From assembly GCA_005880915.1 (NCBI GenBank), contig VBIW01000035.1, positions 62,001-126,000 on the forward strand: a stretch of DNA of 64,000 nucleotides, written 5' to 3'. The DNA is from Chloroflexota bacterium (GTDB taxonomy: Bacteria; Chloroflexota; Dormibacteria; Dormibacterales; Dormibacteraceae). Shown piece after piece: positions 29,958 through 38,036 of the stretch (within the stretch, counting starts at the first letter, position 1; each line of letters starts with the position of its first letter). A program made the translations under genes and the position numbers. The notes below the pieces were generated by a model, which saw only the letters and a list, made by a program, of their open reading frames with translations, was not told the origin of the DNA and made no database searches.

Positions 29958-31607
29958 TCAGGTCAAGGTGCAGCTGTTGGCGAGGTCTGCGGCGCTGGCG
30001 CCGGCCGGCCTCGGGATGGTGTGGCTCGGCGGCGGCGCGATCCCAGACTCGACCCACGGCACAAGCGCGTCCAGGGCATCACGGACGCACGGCAGCATCG
30101 GGCGCAGCACGTTGGTTCCATAGCTGTCCACCCCGTAGTGGTCGTCGAACAGCGAGTCGACGTGGTTGCCGCCGGCGACCACGTAATAGCGGTAGCGATT
30201 GGCCCGCCCGGCCAGCTGGACCATCTGGGCGTACAGGTCGGAGTCCGTCTTTTCCGGAAGGAGGGAGTCCTGGTCGCCATGGAGCGTGATCAGCGGATGC
30301 TGGATGTTGCCTGTCTCGGCGACCGACTGCATGCGGCTCGAGAGCGCTGGGTTTGCGTTCACGCGGTTTGCATAGCCGTAAGTCGCGTCGGGATCCGTGG
30401 GCGGAACTTGCTCGGCTGGAGGTGAGACGCATGACGGCCCCGTGCCGCCGATGGTCGAGCATGTGTAGCCGGTGTACTCGGGGTCCATCTCCAGCCGGTA
30501 GATCTTCTGCGTCAGGCCCCAGTAGATCGACCAGTGATACGGCCAGAGCGGCTGCGACTGGGGGTTGAAGCCGACGGCTGCCAGCGCCGCGGTCGCCGAG
30601 GGGTCACCGGTCACGTCGCCCGGGTAGTTCAACAGCGTCGCGGGCAGGTAGGTGAAGAGGTTGAAGCCAGTCTTGGCTCCACTGAGGCTGACACCGGCGG
30701 GAACGCCTGGCAGGAAAAGCGTGCCCTCCCAGTCGACGCCGCCGTCATAGAGGCGGTCCTTTGGCGTGTCGAGCTCGATGGCCATCCGCGTCTGGTAGCC
30801 GCCGTTGGAGATCCCAGCCGCGTAGGAGCGGATCACGCGCTTGAGCCCATAGCTCGCTGCAATCTTGTTGAGGAGCGCCAGCGTCTGCCTGGTGGCCTGC
30901 CTCATCCGGGTCGCCCATTCCTGAATCGCTACAGCAGGACACCATGCGCCGCCGCAGCTGCCGACCTCGTCGGAGCCGTCGCGGTAGAAGTTGGCCCCCA
31001 TATTGCCCTTGTCCTGCGCGACGTAGGCCCAACCTTTCTCGAGCGCGTAGTCGGAGAGGATGAAGTCGCTCGAGAATGCGTCGCGAATTCCGGGTGTGCC
31101 AGCGCTCAGCAGTCGCCCCCTCCATGCGTCGGGGATGCGAATCACGAATTGGGCGTCGTGGTGGCAGTCGGCCGCACACGTTCCGGCACCGAGCGCGGGA
31201 GTGCAGCTTTTGATGAACGGCAGGCCGGCCTTGCTCGTCAGCGCCGGCTCGGGCAGGAATGCGTTGCAGCCGTCAGGGAAGTAGCCATCGAGCTGGAGGC
31301 CGCTGACCGCCGGGGTGGTCGGGTTCGTGTAGTGGGAGTTCAGCGTTCCGCTTCCTGGTGGAGGGAAGCCCATCCCGTACAGGCTGGAGGGGTCGGTCCA
31401 GGGGTTGTTGGTCGTCGTCAGGTCGGCCACCTGATGACAATCGAGCCAGGCAGCACCCAGGGTGGACTGCCAGGCGGAAAGATCCGCCGGACAGGAATGG
31501 GCTGTGGCGCTTGGAGTCAGAGCTGCGCTGCCAGGTGGAGGCGCAGCCACGAGCAGAAGCGACGCAGAGATGATGGCGAGGCTCAACCCCGACGTAGAAC
31601 GCAGCAA
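29958..31607 (-). CDS. Secreted alpha/beta hydrolase (tannase/3HB-oligomer-hydrolase-like)
   Basis: 549 residues with a signal peptide (LAIISASLLLVAAPPPGSA). The nucleophile elbow is AAGISNGGYQT; downstream are an acid candidate in LHGDQDSLLP and a His in GGNHVDSLFDDHYG. These suit a Ser-Asp-His triad in a cap-bearing alpha/beta hydrolase. The length and GISNGG elbow resemble tannase/feruloyl-esterase and 3-hydroxybutyrate-oligomer hydrolase families. Many cysteines (including CAADCHHD) suggest extracellular disulphides. It lies 8 bases downstream of the copper-radical oxidase in one transcription unit. Substrate uncertain. Confidence 0.7.
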   Translation of the reverse strand: MLRSTSGLSLAIISASLLLVAAPPPGSAALTPSATAHSCPADLSAWQSTLGAAWLDCHQVADLTTTNNPWTDPSSLYGMGFPPPGSGTLNSHYTNPTTPAVSGLQLDGYFPDGCNAFLPEPALTSKAGLPFIKSCTPALGAGTCAADCHHDAQFVIRIPDAWRGRLLSAGTPGIRDAFSSDFILSDYALEKGWAYVAQDKGNMGANFYRDGSDEVGSCGGAWCPAVAIQEWATRMRQATRQTLALLNKIAASYGLKRVIRSYAAGISNGGYQTRMAIELDTPKDRLYDGGVDWEGTLFLPGVPAGVSLSGAKTGFNLFTYLPATLLNYPGDVTGDPSATAALAAVGFNPQSQPLWPYHWSIYWGLTQKIYRLEMDPEYTGYTCSTIGGTGPSCVSPPAEQVPPTDPDATYGYANRVNANPALSSRMQSVAETGNIQHPLITLHGDQDSLLPEKTDSDLYAQMVQLAGRANRYRYYVVAGGNHVDSLFDDHYGVDSYGTNVLRPMLPCVRDALDALVPWVESGIAPPPSHTIPRPAGASAADLANSCTLT

Positions 31608-31615
31608 GAAAAAGC

Positions 31616-33568
31616 TCAGCCCGTCACGTAAACCTGCGCCGCAACCGACGGGATCAATCCGTTTGAGCCCGTGGCGTCCACGAACAGCATGTAAGGTCCT
31701 GCCGGCGCGACGGCCGCGCCGGGTGGCGTGGCCACGGTGATCGTGGACCCGTTGCGGCCGACGATCGGCAGCTCAACCGTTCGCTGGTCGGCGTCGGTGA
31801 GGTGGGTCAAAGCGCTGTTGCGCACGAGCATGACCTTGGTGATCGTCGAGTCGGAATGCACGGCCAGGGTGAGCGTGCCGCCATAGCCGATGTAGGGCGA
31901 GCTGACCCCCGAGATAACTGGTCGAGCTCCAGCGAACATGTACGGCGGGTCGTAGATCTCGAACGTCGCATCGCGATAGTTGTTCGAGGCGCCGGGAACA
32001 TTGGTCGCCGAACCGTAGCCCGTGTTGATCGGCGCATGGCCGCCGACCAGGACCTGGCCGGTTGGCAGCAGCACCGCGGTGTTGTGATAGGTGCGGTCGT
32101 GATTCTCTGAGGCCACGGGCGCCCATTGCCCGGTCGCGGGATCGAAGATCTCGGCCTGATGCACTGGAACACCGCTGCCAGGCATGACGACCTCGTCACG
32201 ATTCGCGCCGCTCACAGCGAAGACTTTTCCATCGGGTAGCAGCACACCGGTCGTGTACCAGCGGGCGTTGTTGAGCGGACCGGTCGAGTGCCAGCTGAAG
32301 GCGTCGCCGTGTGCGGTGTCGACGGTGGCGATCCGGCTGTCGGCGATGGCGATGTAAGTCCCAGGTGTCGTACCGAGGATTCCTCCCGCGGTGAGGAATG
32401 ACGCCTGCGTGTAAGGCGGAGCGAGCGGAAGCATGATCGAGAACGTCGATCCTCGGAAACCTGGTGCGGCACCTGGGAGGCCCGGCACGCCGAGCGTCAT
32501 CCACGTCTTCGCCGTCGGGTTGTAGACGGCCGCGTCGTTCCACAGCGTCTCGTCAACCGACTGGCCAAACGGATTGAACACCTGGCCGCCGGCGTCGAAG
32601 TAGACGTTTCCGTCGGGCAGCAGATGGAGTCGCGGATAGAGTGGCAGCGAGCGGTCTCCGCCCGCGCCGTTATAGCTCCAAGCCTGGGAGGACAGGCTGA
32701 AAGTCTCCGTCTGGGGGACGTTCGTGAATGAGTCCTGGGGCGGCTGGTTGGGGTAGATCGGCTTGACGAGCTTGGTGACTCCGCTGGCGACGAAAACGTT
32801 GCCGCTTGGCAGGGTGACGAGGCTCGGATACCAGCGGCCGTAGCTCATGTCGGCGAGGCGGATCCAGCCGCCGGTCTTCGGGTCGAACAGGCGGGTTGTT
32901 TTGGTGCCCTCCAGCTCGACCGCCCCGTATGGAGTCCCTGGGATGCCCGGCTCGGAGTAGTAATCGGTGCCCCCGGCCGTGAGCACCTTGCCGTTGCCGA
33001 GGAACACGAGCGACGAGCAGAAGAGCGCGTCGGGGGCGTTGCCCTGGTTGTTGAGGACCGGCCCCAGCGGAGCCGGCGGATTCGGCACGAGATAGGTCGG
33101 CTGGTAGCCCATGCTGCACGTTGCGTCGGCGGGGCGCGGCATCGACCAGGTCGGCGTGGGACCCAGGCTCATGATCCTGCTCTGGTCGCAGCCGGCCGCC
33201 GCGCCGTAGTTGAGGGCGGTGGCGTACTGCACATCCTCCATGCCCTCGAGCCCATCCCAATAGAGGATGCTGCCGCCCGGCAGGACGGCTTGCGTCACGG
33301 CCGCCGGCTTGCACGGGGTTCCGGCCGGTCCCGCCGGCCCATCGCCGCTCTGTCCGTTGAGCGCGTCGGGCGGACAGTTGGGGCCGGGCTCCGCGAACAC
33401 CGCTTCGAAGGCACCCACCTGACTGGGTGATAAAGCCAGTGAGGCAGGCGCGTCGGCGGCGATCAGAAGAAGGAAGGCGAGACCCGAGGCCAGGCCGACT
33501 GCTCTGAAACCCCGCACTCCAATCCAACGCCCAGACCGCGTGGAGTGTGCAAGTCGCACGACTAACAT
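31616..33568 (-). CDS. Secreted copper-radical oxidase (glyoxal/galactose-oxidase-like)
   Basis: 650 residues with a signal segment (GLASGLAFLLLIAADAPAS), a kelch-repeat propeller and a C-terminal DUF1929 Ig-like domain. Residues aligning by eye with the galactose oxidase cofactor are all present: Cys ~184 in FCSSLVFLGNGKVLTAGG and Tyr ~247 in GRWYPSLVTLPSGN (the Tyr-Cys pair), axial Tyr ~494 and His ~495 in RTYHNTAVLLPTG, and His ~589 in ALTHLTDADQRTVEL. The RWYPS motif is nearer glyoxal oxidases. It would oxidise aldehydes or alcohols to acids or aldehydes with H2O2 release. Confidence 0.8.
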   Translation of the reverse strand: MLVVRLAHSTRSGRWIGVRGFRAVGLASGLAFLLLIAADAPASLALSPSQVGAFEAVFAEPGPNCPPDALNGQSGDGPAGPAGTPCKPAAVTQAVLPGGSILYWDGLEGMEDVQYATALNYGAAAGCDQSRIMSLGPTPTWSMPRPADATCSMGYQPTYLVPNPPAPLGPVLNNQGNAPDALFCSSLVFLGNGKVLTAGGTDYYSEPGIPGTPYGAVELEGTKTTRLFDPKTGGWIRLADMSYGRWYPSLVTLPSGNVFVASGVTKLVKPIYPNQPPQDSFTNVPQTETFSLSSQAWSYNGAGGDRSLPLYPRLHLLPDGNVYFDAGGQVFNPFGQSVDETLWNDAAVYNPTAKTWMTLGVPGLPGAAPGFRGSTFSIMLPLAPPYTQASFLTAGGILGTTPGTYIAIADSRIATVDTAHGDAFSWHSTGPLNNARWYTTGVLLPDGKVFAVSGANRDEVVMPGSGVPVHQAEIFDPATGQWAPVASENHDRTYHNTAVLLPTGQVLVGGHAPINTGYGSATNVPGASNNYRDATFEIYDPPYMFAGARPVISGVSSPYIGYGGTLTLAVHSDSTITKVMLVRNSALTHLTDADQRTVELPIVGRNGSTITVATPPGAAVAPAGPYMLFVDATGSNGLIPSVAAQVYVTG

Positions 33569-33613
33569 GGCCCCTGGCCAGGTTGGTCAGATGCACTCAG
33601 GAACGGTGGAATA

Positions 33614-34126
33614 GTGATCCTGCCCAAAGACCGTGACCCCCGCTTCATCACCATCCGCCGCGGGGGGACGCTCACGGACTCGGACCATCGGCTCCTGGCT
33701 TTGTGGGCTGCCGCGTGCGCAGAACACGTCCTGCACCTCTTCGAGTCGGAGCAGCCCTCGGACTCGCGGCCCCGTCTGGCGATCGAGCAGATTCGGGCAT
33801 GGGCCCGAGGCGAGATCAGGATGTCCGATTCCCGTGCGGCGGGTGGCCATGCCATGGCTGCGGCAAGAGAGTTGCGAGGAGCCGCTCGGCACGCCGCATA
33901 TGCAGCCGGCCAGGCGGCGGTGGTGGCGCATGTCGCCGCACATGAGCTCGGTGCTGCGGCCTACGCGATCAAGGCCGCTCGTGCGGCGGCCGCCGGAGGA
34001 GAGGGTGAGAGCGCTGGGCGGCTCGAGTGCCGTTGGCAGCGCGAACAGCTTCCGGGTGCGATTCGCGAACTCGTGCTGGAGGATCAGCGGTTGCGAAACG
34101 AGATCTGCTGGTCGGTGTTCGACTGA
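33614..34126 (+). CDS. Putative immunity protein (Imm-5-like family)
   Basis: 170 residues. DPRFITIRRGGTLTDSDHR, LALWAAACAEHVLHLFE and the C-terminal CRWQREQLPGAIRELVLEDQ are the constant parts of the family named putative immunity protein; the middle is an Ala/His-rich helical repeat. Members are predicted antidotes to polymorphic toxins, but many are widespread without an obvious partner, as here. Start GTG, ~45 bases from the divergent oxidase start. No toxin gene is adjacent. Confidence 0.75.
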   Translation: MILPKDRDPRFITIRRGGTLTDSDHRLLALWAAACAEHVLHLFESEQPSDSRPRLAIEQIRAWARGEIRMSDSRAAGGHAMAAARELRGAARHAAYAAGQAAVVAHVAAHELGAAAYAIKAARAAAAGGEGESAGRLECRWQREQLPGAIRELVLEDQRLRNEICWSVFD

Positions 34127-34134
34127 AAATCGCT

Positions 34135-34210
34135 TGGTGGACCCGAGGGGATTCGAACCCCTGACCTCGTGAGTGCGATTCACGCGCGCTCCCAGCTGCG
34201 CCACGGGCCC
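34135..34210 (-). tRNA. tRNA-Ala (anticodon CGC)
   Basis: Reading the minus strand: acceptor GGGCCCG pairs with CGGGTCC (one G-U), D-arm GCGC-AGCTGGGA-GCGC, anticodon arm CGTGA-ATCGCAC-TCACG with anticodon CGC, then the T-arm AGGGG-TTCGAAT-CCCCT. The CCA end is encoded. All four arms fold cleanly; 76 bases. Confidence 0.95.
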
Positions 34211-34253
34211 ACATAGTCTCGGAGGCCTGAGAGGGGAGTATACCCGCGCTTCC

Positions 34254-34259
34254 TATACT
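34254..34259 (+). promoter_or_regulatory. Probable -10 box (TATACT) of the molybdopterin oxidoreductase gene
   Basis: TATACT ends 9 bases before the GTG at 34268, leaving at most a two-base leader. Confidence 0.5.
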
Positions 34260-34267
34260 CCCTTGCA

Positions 34268-34873
34268 GTGGCTTCGTTCTTCAAAAGCAAGCGCCTGCCG
34301 GAAGGCGTCGACCCGGCTCGTATCCCGCCCGGCCAGACCCTGACGGCTCCCGATCGCTGGCCCCTCCTCCACTTCGGCCCGGTGCCGAAGACCGACATCG
34401 CGAAGTGGGACTTCAAGGTGTTCGGCGCGGTCGAGGAGGAGCTGACCCTCGACTATGGCGAGCTGCGCGCGCTGCCCTCCAAAGACGTGGTCGCGGATAT
34501 CCATTGCGTCACGGGATGGAGCAGGCTGGGCGACAAGTGGACCGGCGTGCCGATCCGCGAGGTGCTCGACCGGGTCAAGCCAAAACCTACCGCCAAGTAC
34601 GTCACGGCTCACTCCGAATACGGCTACACGACCTCGGTGCCTCTGAGCGTGCTCGACGGCCCGGACAACCTCCTCTGCTACGCGTGGAACGGCGAGGACC
34701 TGACCCCCGACCACGGCTGGCCGCTGCGCCTGTTCGTGCCCTCGAAATACTTCTGGAAGTCGGCGAAGTGGTTGCGCGGGCTAGAGTTCATGGATCGCAA
34801 CCGGCTAGGTTTCTGGGAGCAACGTGGCTATCACGACGAAGCAGACCCCTGGAAAGAAACGAGGTACTGGTAG
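34268..34873 (+). CDS. Sulfite-oxidase-like molybdopterin oxidoreductase
   Basis: 201 residues, no signal peptide. Central motif DIHCVTGWSRLGDKWTGVPI contains the Mo-coordinating Cys and the invariant WxG of the oxidoreductase molybdopterin-binding domain; later HSEYGYTTSVPL and DHGWPLRLFVPSKYFWKSAK follow the YuiH/MsrP-like pattern. The compact size suits the single-domain YuiH-like cytoplasmic subfamily, whose natural substrate is unknown. It overlaps the next gene by 50 bases. Confidence 0.88.
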   Translation: MASFFKSKRLPEGVDPARIPPGQTLTAPDRWPLLHFGPVPKTDIAKWDFKVFGAVEEELTLDYGELRALPSKDVVADIHCVTGWSRLGDKWTGVPIREVLDRVKPKPTAKYVTAHSEYGYTTSVPLSVLDGPDNLLCYAWNGEDLTPDHGWPLRLFVPSKYFWKSAKWLRGLEFMDRNRLGFWEQRGYHDEADPWKETRYW

Positions 34874-35600
34874 CGGGCCGGCCGCCCCGCCCGTAGTCAC
34901 CTTCACGACCGATTTCGGTTCCGGCTCGCCGCTCGTTGCGGCGATGAAGGGCGTGGTGCTGGCGGGCTGCCCGACAGCGGTGCTCGTTGACGTAAGTCAC
35001 GAGGTGCCGCGGTTCGATGTCTCGGCGGGGGCGTTCATGCTGTTCGCCGGGACGCGGCATTTCACCGGCGGGTCGGTTCACCTGGCGGTGGTCGATCCTG
35101 GGGTCGGGAGCTCGCGCCGCCGCCTGATCGTCCAGGCCGGCTCTCGCTACTACATCGGACCCGACAACGGCTTGTTCGCGATCGTGATCGACGAGGTCGG
35201 GGTGCAGGCGGTGCATGAGCTCGCGCCGCGGCCTCATGGCGCGCCGACATTCGAGGGCCGCGACGTGTTCGCACCGGCTGCTGCGGCCCTTGCGTCGGGG
35301 GTGCCGATCGAGTCGCTGGGTCCGCCGACCGATCCGCCGATCGGGTTGCCTGACACAGGGCCTCGCGTGCTGTGGACGGACGGATTTGGCAACCTGGTCA
35401 CCAACCTGAAACCCCCGGTGCGGCGGGTGCGGGTGCACGGGCACGACATCATCGCCAACGCCAAGACGTACGCGGAGGCGCGGCCCGGCGAGCCCTTCGT
35501 ATATGTCGGGAGCATGGGGTACCTGGAGATCGGCGTCCGCGAGGCGCGGGCGGACAAGCTGCTCGGCGCGCGGGCAGGGATGAAGGTCGAGACGATTTAG
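34824..35600 (+). CDS. SAM hydroxide adenosyltransferase (DUF62 family)
   Basis: 258 residues. Hallmarks are TFTTDFGSGSPLVAAMKG, VDVSHEVPRFDVSAGAF, VHLAVVDPGVGSSRRRL and YYIGPDNGLFA. The family converts S-adenosylmethionine and water to adenosine and methionine (some relatives use chloride or fluoride). The large fluorinase-type insertion is not apparent. The only workable start is GTG at 34824, inside the preceding gene, giving a ~20-residue Lys/Gly-rich N-terminus; the unusual 50-base overlap implies tight coupling. Confidence 0.9.
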   Translation: MAITTKQTPGKKRGTGSGPAAPPVVTFTTDFGSGSPLVAAMKGVVLAGCPTAVLVDVSHEVPRFDVSAGAFMLFAGTRHFTGGSVHLAVVDPGVGSSRRRLIVQAGSRYYIGPDNGLFAIVIDEVGVQAVHELAPRPHGAPTFEGRDVFAPAAAALASGVPIESLGPPTDPPIGLPDTGPRVLWTDGFGNLVTNLKPPVRRVRVHGHDIIANAKTYAEARPGEPFVYVGSMGYLEIGVREARADKLLGARAGMKVETI

Positions 35601-35606
35601 ACCGCC

Positions 35607-36098
35607 GTGACCCTCGACATTCTGGTGTGGGCCTTTCTCGCGTCCTACATCGTCCATCTGCTCGACGAGACGCTGATGAACGGCGGGTTCGTCCGCTGGT
35701 TCCAGACGAGCTTCTGGCCGAGCTACAACGCGCGGATGAACTTCTTTTTCAATGCAGGTGCTGTCTTGTCGATCACTCTGGGCAACCTTCTCTTTGACCT
35801 GTTCGGAGGGCGCTGGATCATCCTGGGTTTGATCTGGGTGGTCGGGTTTGCGGTCCATGGCGTCACCCTTCACCTCTTCTGGACCATCCGGCAGAGGAAC
35901 CTCTCACCTGGCCTCGTGACCAGCGTCCTCTACTGGATCATGGCCTACTTCTTCGTTAGGTACGGCTACACGTCTGGGCAGATCGCGGCCTCGGACTTCT
36001 GGGCAGGTGTTGTGCTGGGCGTGCTGACCGTGGGGACGTTTCTGACCTTTGTCCCGACGCTCGTGATACCGAGGCTGATTCTGCGTAGGTCTTATTAA
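35607..36098 (+). CDS. HXXEE-like small membrane protein
   Basis: 163 residues, four to five spans. The first helix ends ASYIVHLLDETLMNGGF, where HLLDE takes the place of the HxxEE motif that names the family, followed by a WFQTSFWPSYNARMNFFF loop. The family has no known function. It lies six bases after the SAM hydrolase gene, probably in the same operon. Confidence 0.6.
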   Translation: MTLDILVWAFLASYIVHLLDETLMNGGFVRWFQTSFWPSYNARMNFFFNAGAVLSITLGNLLFDLFGGRWIILGLIWVVGFAVHGVTLHLFWTIRQRNLSPGLVTSVLYWIMAYFFVRYGYTSGQIAASDFWAGVVLGVLTVGTFLTFVPTLVIPRLILRRSY

Positions 36099-36146
36099 CA
36101 GGCTGGGTTGGCGCCAGCTCTTTTCTTTTGTAGCTTTGCCGGCGCT

Positions 36147-37130
36147 GTGGTTCGAGTGGTCTGCTTGCTTAGCATCCTCCTCTCCCTGGCGGGCTGCTCG
36201 AGCCCGGTCTCGACCGGGTCGGCTTCGACGGTTGCCGCGCGCGAGGTGCGGCTCTGGCAAGACGCGAAGATTTTCACGCTGGTCGGGCAGTTGATCGGGT
36301 CGGCGCAGCGCAGGGTCCTGGTCGAGATGTATGAGCTCGGCCGCTCAGAGGTGGTGCGGGCGCTTGGCGCAGCCGAAGGTCGCGGGGTGGAGGTGCGGGT
36401 GATCACCGATCCCACTGTGCAGGCGAGCCGGAGCGCGGTCGCGCAGCTCGATTCGCTCGGCGTGCCGGAGCGCGTCTATCCCGTGGACGACCGGCGGCAC
36501 CAGATCGACCACGTCAAGCTGCTTGTCGCCGACGACGAGGCCGCGGTCGGCGGGATGAACTGGGGACGGCACAGCGACCGCAATCACGACTACGTCCTCG
36601 AGACTCGCCTTGCGTCAGAGATCGAGAGGCTGGTCCACGTCTTCGACCAGGACTGGGCATTCGCGGGGGGTCATCCGGCGCCGCTGCCCGCCGTGGCTGG
36701 TCCGGTGGGACAAACGTCGCCCGGGGCCGAGATCCGCACGATGCTGGAGAGCGCTTTGAATCGAGCGGTGCATCGCGTGCTGGCCGAGGTCTACACGCTG
36801 ACGGACGCTGAGGTGACCGCCGAGATGGTGTTCGCGCACCGCCGCGGCGCGATGGTGCGTGTCATCCTCGATCCCAACCAGTCCTACAACCTGCATTCGT
36901 ACGCGGTGCTGCGAGCCGGGGGCGTCGAGGTGCGGTGGTACCCCGTGCCGAAGGGTGTTTTGCTGCACGCGAAGATCGGCCTTTTTGACGGCGAGCTGGT
37001 GCTCGGCTCGGCCAACTGGACGTTGAGCGGACTGGGCGTCAATCACGAGCTCGACATCGAGACGGACGACGCTGTTGTGGTGGGGGCCTACCTTGCGAGA
37101 TTCGAGCTGGATTGGGCGAGGTCCGCGTGA
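36147..37130 (+). CDS. Phospholipase D-like lipoprotein
   Basis: 327 residues. The N-terminal VVRVVCLLSILLSLAGCSS has a lipobox with Cys ~17. Two HKD half-sites are complete: His ~122 in DHVKLLVADDEAAVGG and His ~274 in LHAKIGLFDGELVLGSANW. Both carry the Lys and Asp, so a working PLD phosphodiesterase active site is likely on the outside of the membrane. The substrate may be phospholipid, cardiolipin or nucleic acid (Nuc-like). The frame is open further upstream (TTG 36108), but GTG 36147 begins the signal directly. Confidence 0.82.
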   Translation: MVRVVCLLSILLSLAGCSSPVSTGSASTVAAREVRLWQDAKIFTLVGQLIGSAQRRVLVEMYELGRSEVVRALGAAEGRGVEVRVITDPTVQASRSAVAQLDSLGVPERVYPVDDRRHQIDHVKLLVADDEAAVGGMNWGRHSDRNHDYVLETRLASEIERLVHVFDQDWAFAGGHPAPLPAVAGPVGQTSPGAEIRTMLESALNRAVHRVLAEVYTLTDAEVTAEMVFAHRRGAMVRVILDPNQSYNLHSYAVLRAGGVEVRWYPVPKGVLLHAKIGLFDGELVLGSANWTLSGLGVNHELDIETDDAVVVGAYLARFELDWARSA

Positions 37131-37152
37131 GCCCCTCTGGCGAAGCCTTGTC

Positions 37153-37809
37153 TTAGCTTTGCGGAGGGGGTCCGGCGGAGCCGGGCCCGGGCGGTCCGCC
37201 TGGACCGGCGGCGGGTGGCAATGAGCCGGGCGAACCCGCGGGGGGCATGTTGCCGAAGCTGACCTGCGGCACCGCGCGGTCGCCCTCATCCGCCTGGAAG
37301 AAGCCGAAAGGCTTGAAGCCGAACGGCCCGGCGATGAGCGAGTTCGGGAAGGTTTGCAGCCTCGTGTTGTAGTCGCGCACGTTGCCGTTGTAGAAGCGGC
37401 GGGAGAACTCGAGCTTGTCCTCCGTCGCCGTCAGCGTCTCCTGGAGGTTGGTGAATGCGGAGATGGCCTTGAGGTCGGGGTAGTTCTCCGACACCGCGAA
37501 CAGGCTGCGCAGGCTCTGCGAGAGCATGTTCTCGGCCTGGCCGATCTTGGCCGGGTCGCCGGTGGCTCCGGCGGCCACGGCGTTGGCCCGGGCGTTGGTG
37601 ACGGCCTCGAGCGTGCCCCGCTCGTGGCCCATGTACCCCTGCACGGTGTTGACCAGGTTCGGGATCAGGTCGTGCCGGCGCTTCAATTCGACATCGATCT
37701 CGGACCACGCTTCCTGGGTCCGGTTTCGCGCCGTGACGAGGCCGTTGTAGGTGAGGATCAGCCATCCGACGACGAGGATGACGACGACCGCGAGGATGAC
37801 CCAGCCCAT
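37153..37809 (-). CDS. lemA: LemA family protein
   Basis: 218 residues. One N-terminal membrane span (VILAVVVILVVGWLILTYN) then the LemA helical domain: ARNRTQEAWSEIDVELKRRH, DLIPNLVNTVQGYMGHERG, ENYPDLKA, and RRFYNGNVRDYNTRLQTFPN. The C-terminal ~45 residues are Gly/Pro/Ser-rich and disordered, extending past the usual ~185-residue family length. Function in bacteria is poorly known; relatives are linked to membrane stress. Confidence 0.92.
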   Translation of the reverse strand: MGWVILAVVVILVVGWLILTYNGLVTARNRTQEAWSEIDVELKRRHDLIPNLVNTVQGYMGHERGTLEAVTNARANAVAAGATGDPAKIGQAENMLSQSLRSLFAVSENYPDLKAISAFTNLQETLTATEDKLEFSRRFYNGNVRDYNTRLQTFPNSLIAGPFGFKPFGFFQADEGDRAVPQVSFGNMPPAGSPGSLPPAAGPGGPPGPGSAGPPPQS

Positions 37810-37839
37810 TCCCGCGCCTATCCTAGCCCGCGCCCAAGC

Positions 37840-37938
37840 CTAGGCGTGGGCGCGCCGCGCCCATCGGGTTTTCTTCAGCATTTTCTTGTGCTTGTGCTTG
37901 CGCATCTTCTTGCGCCGCTTCTTGATTACCGAGCCCAA
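37840..37938 (-). CDS. bS22-type mini ribosomal protein (AURKAIP1/COX24 domain)
   Basis: A 32-codon gene starting at TTG: GSVIKKRRKKMRKHKHKK, MLKKTRWARRAHA, stop. It closely matches the ~33-residue actinobacterial small-subunit protein bS22, whose usual start is GSVIKKRRKRM followed by KKKHRKLLRRTR. GGGAG lies five bases before the TTG, a good ribosome binding site. It sits alone upstream of lemA, on the same strand, opposite to the acyl-CoA dehydrogenase gene. In mycobacteria the protein lies near the decoding centre of the 30S subunit. Confidence 0.85.
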   Translation of the reverse strand: MGSVIKKRRKKMRKHKHKKMLKKTRWARRAHA

Positions 37939-38022
37939 TCCAACTCCCAGAGCATGTTTGTCTAAACGGCTGAGGTCTGGCCGGGAATCATACCGTAACC
38001 AGCCTTGCCCCCGTGCCCGGCA

Positions 38023-38028
38023 TACACT
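38023..38028 (+). promoter_or_regulatory. Possible -10 box (TACACT) of the acyl-CoA dehydrogenase gene
   Basis: TACACT ends 9 bases before ATG 38037; no Shine-Dalgarno lies between. An in-frame alternative start upstream (38013) would place this hexamer within the gene and is less likely. Confidence 0.4.
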
Positions 38029-38036
38029 CAGGCGAC

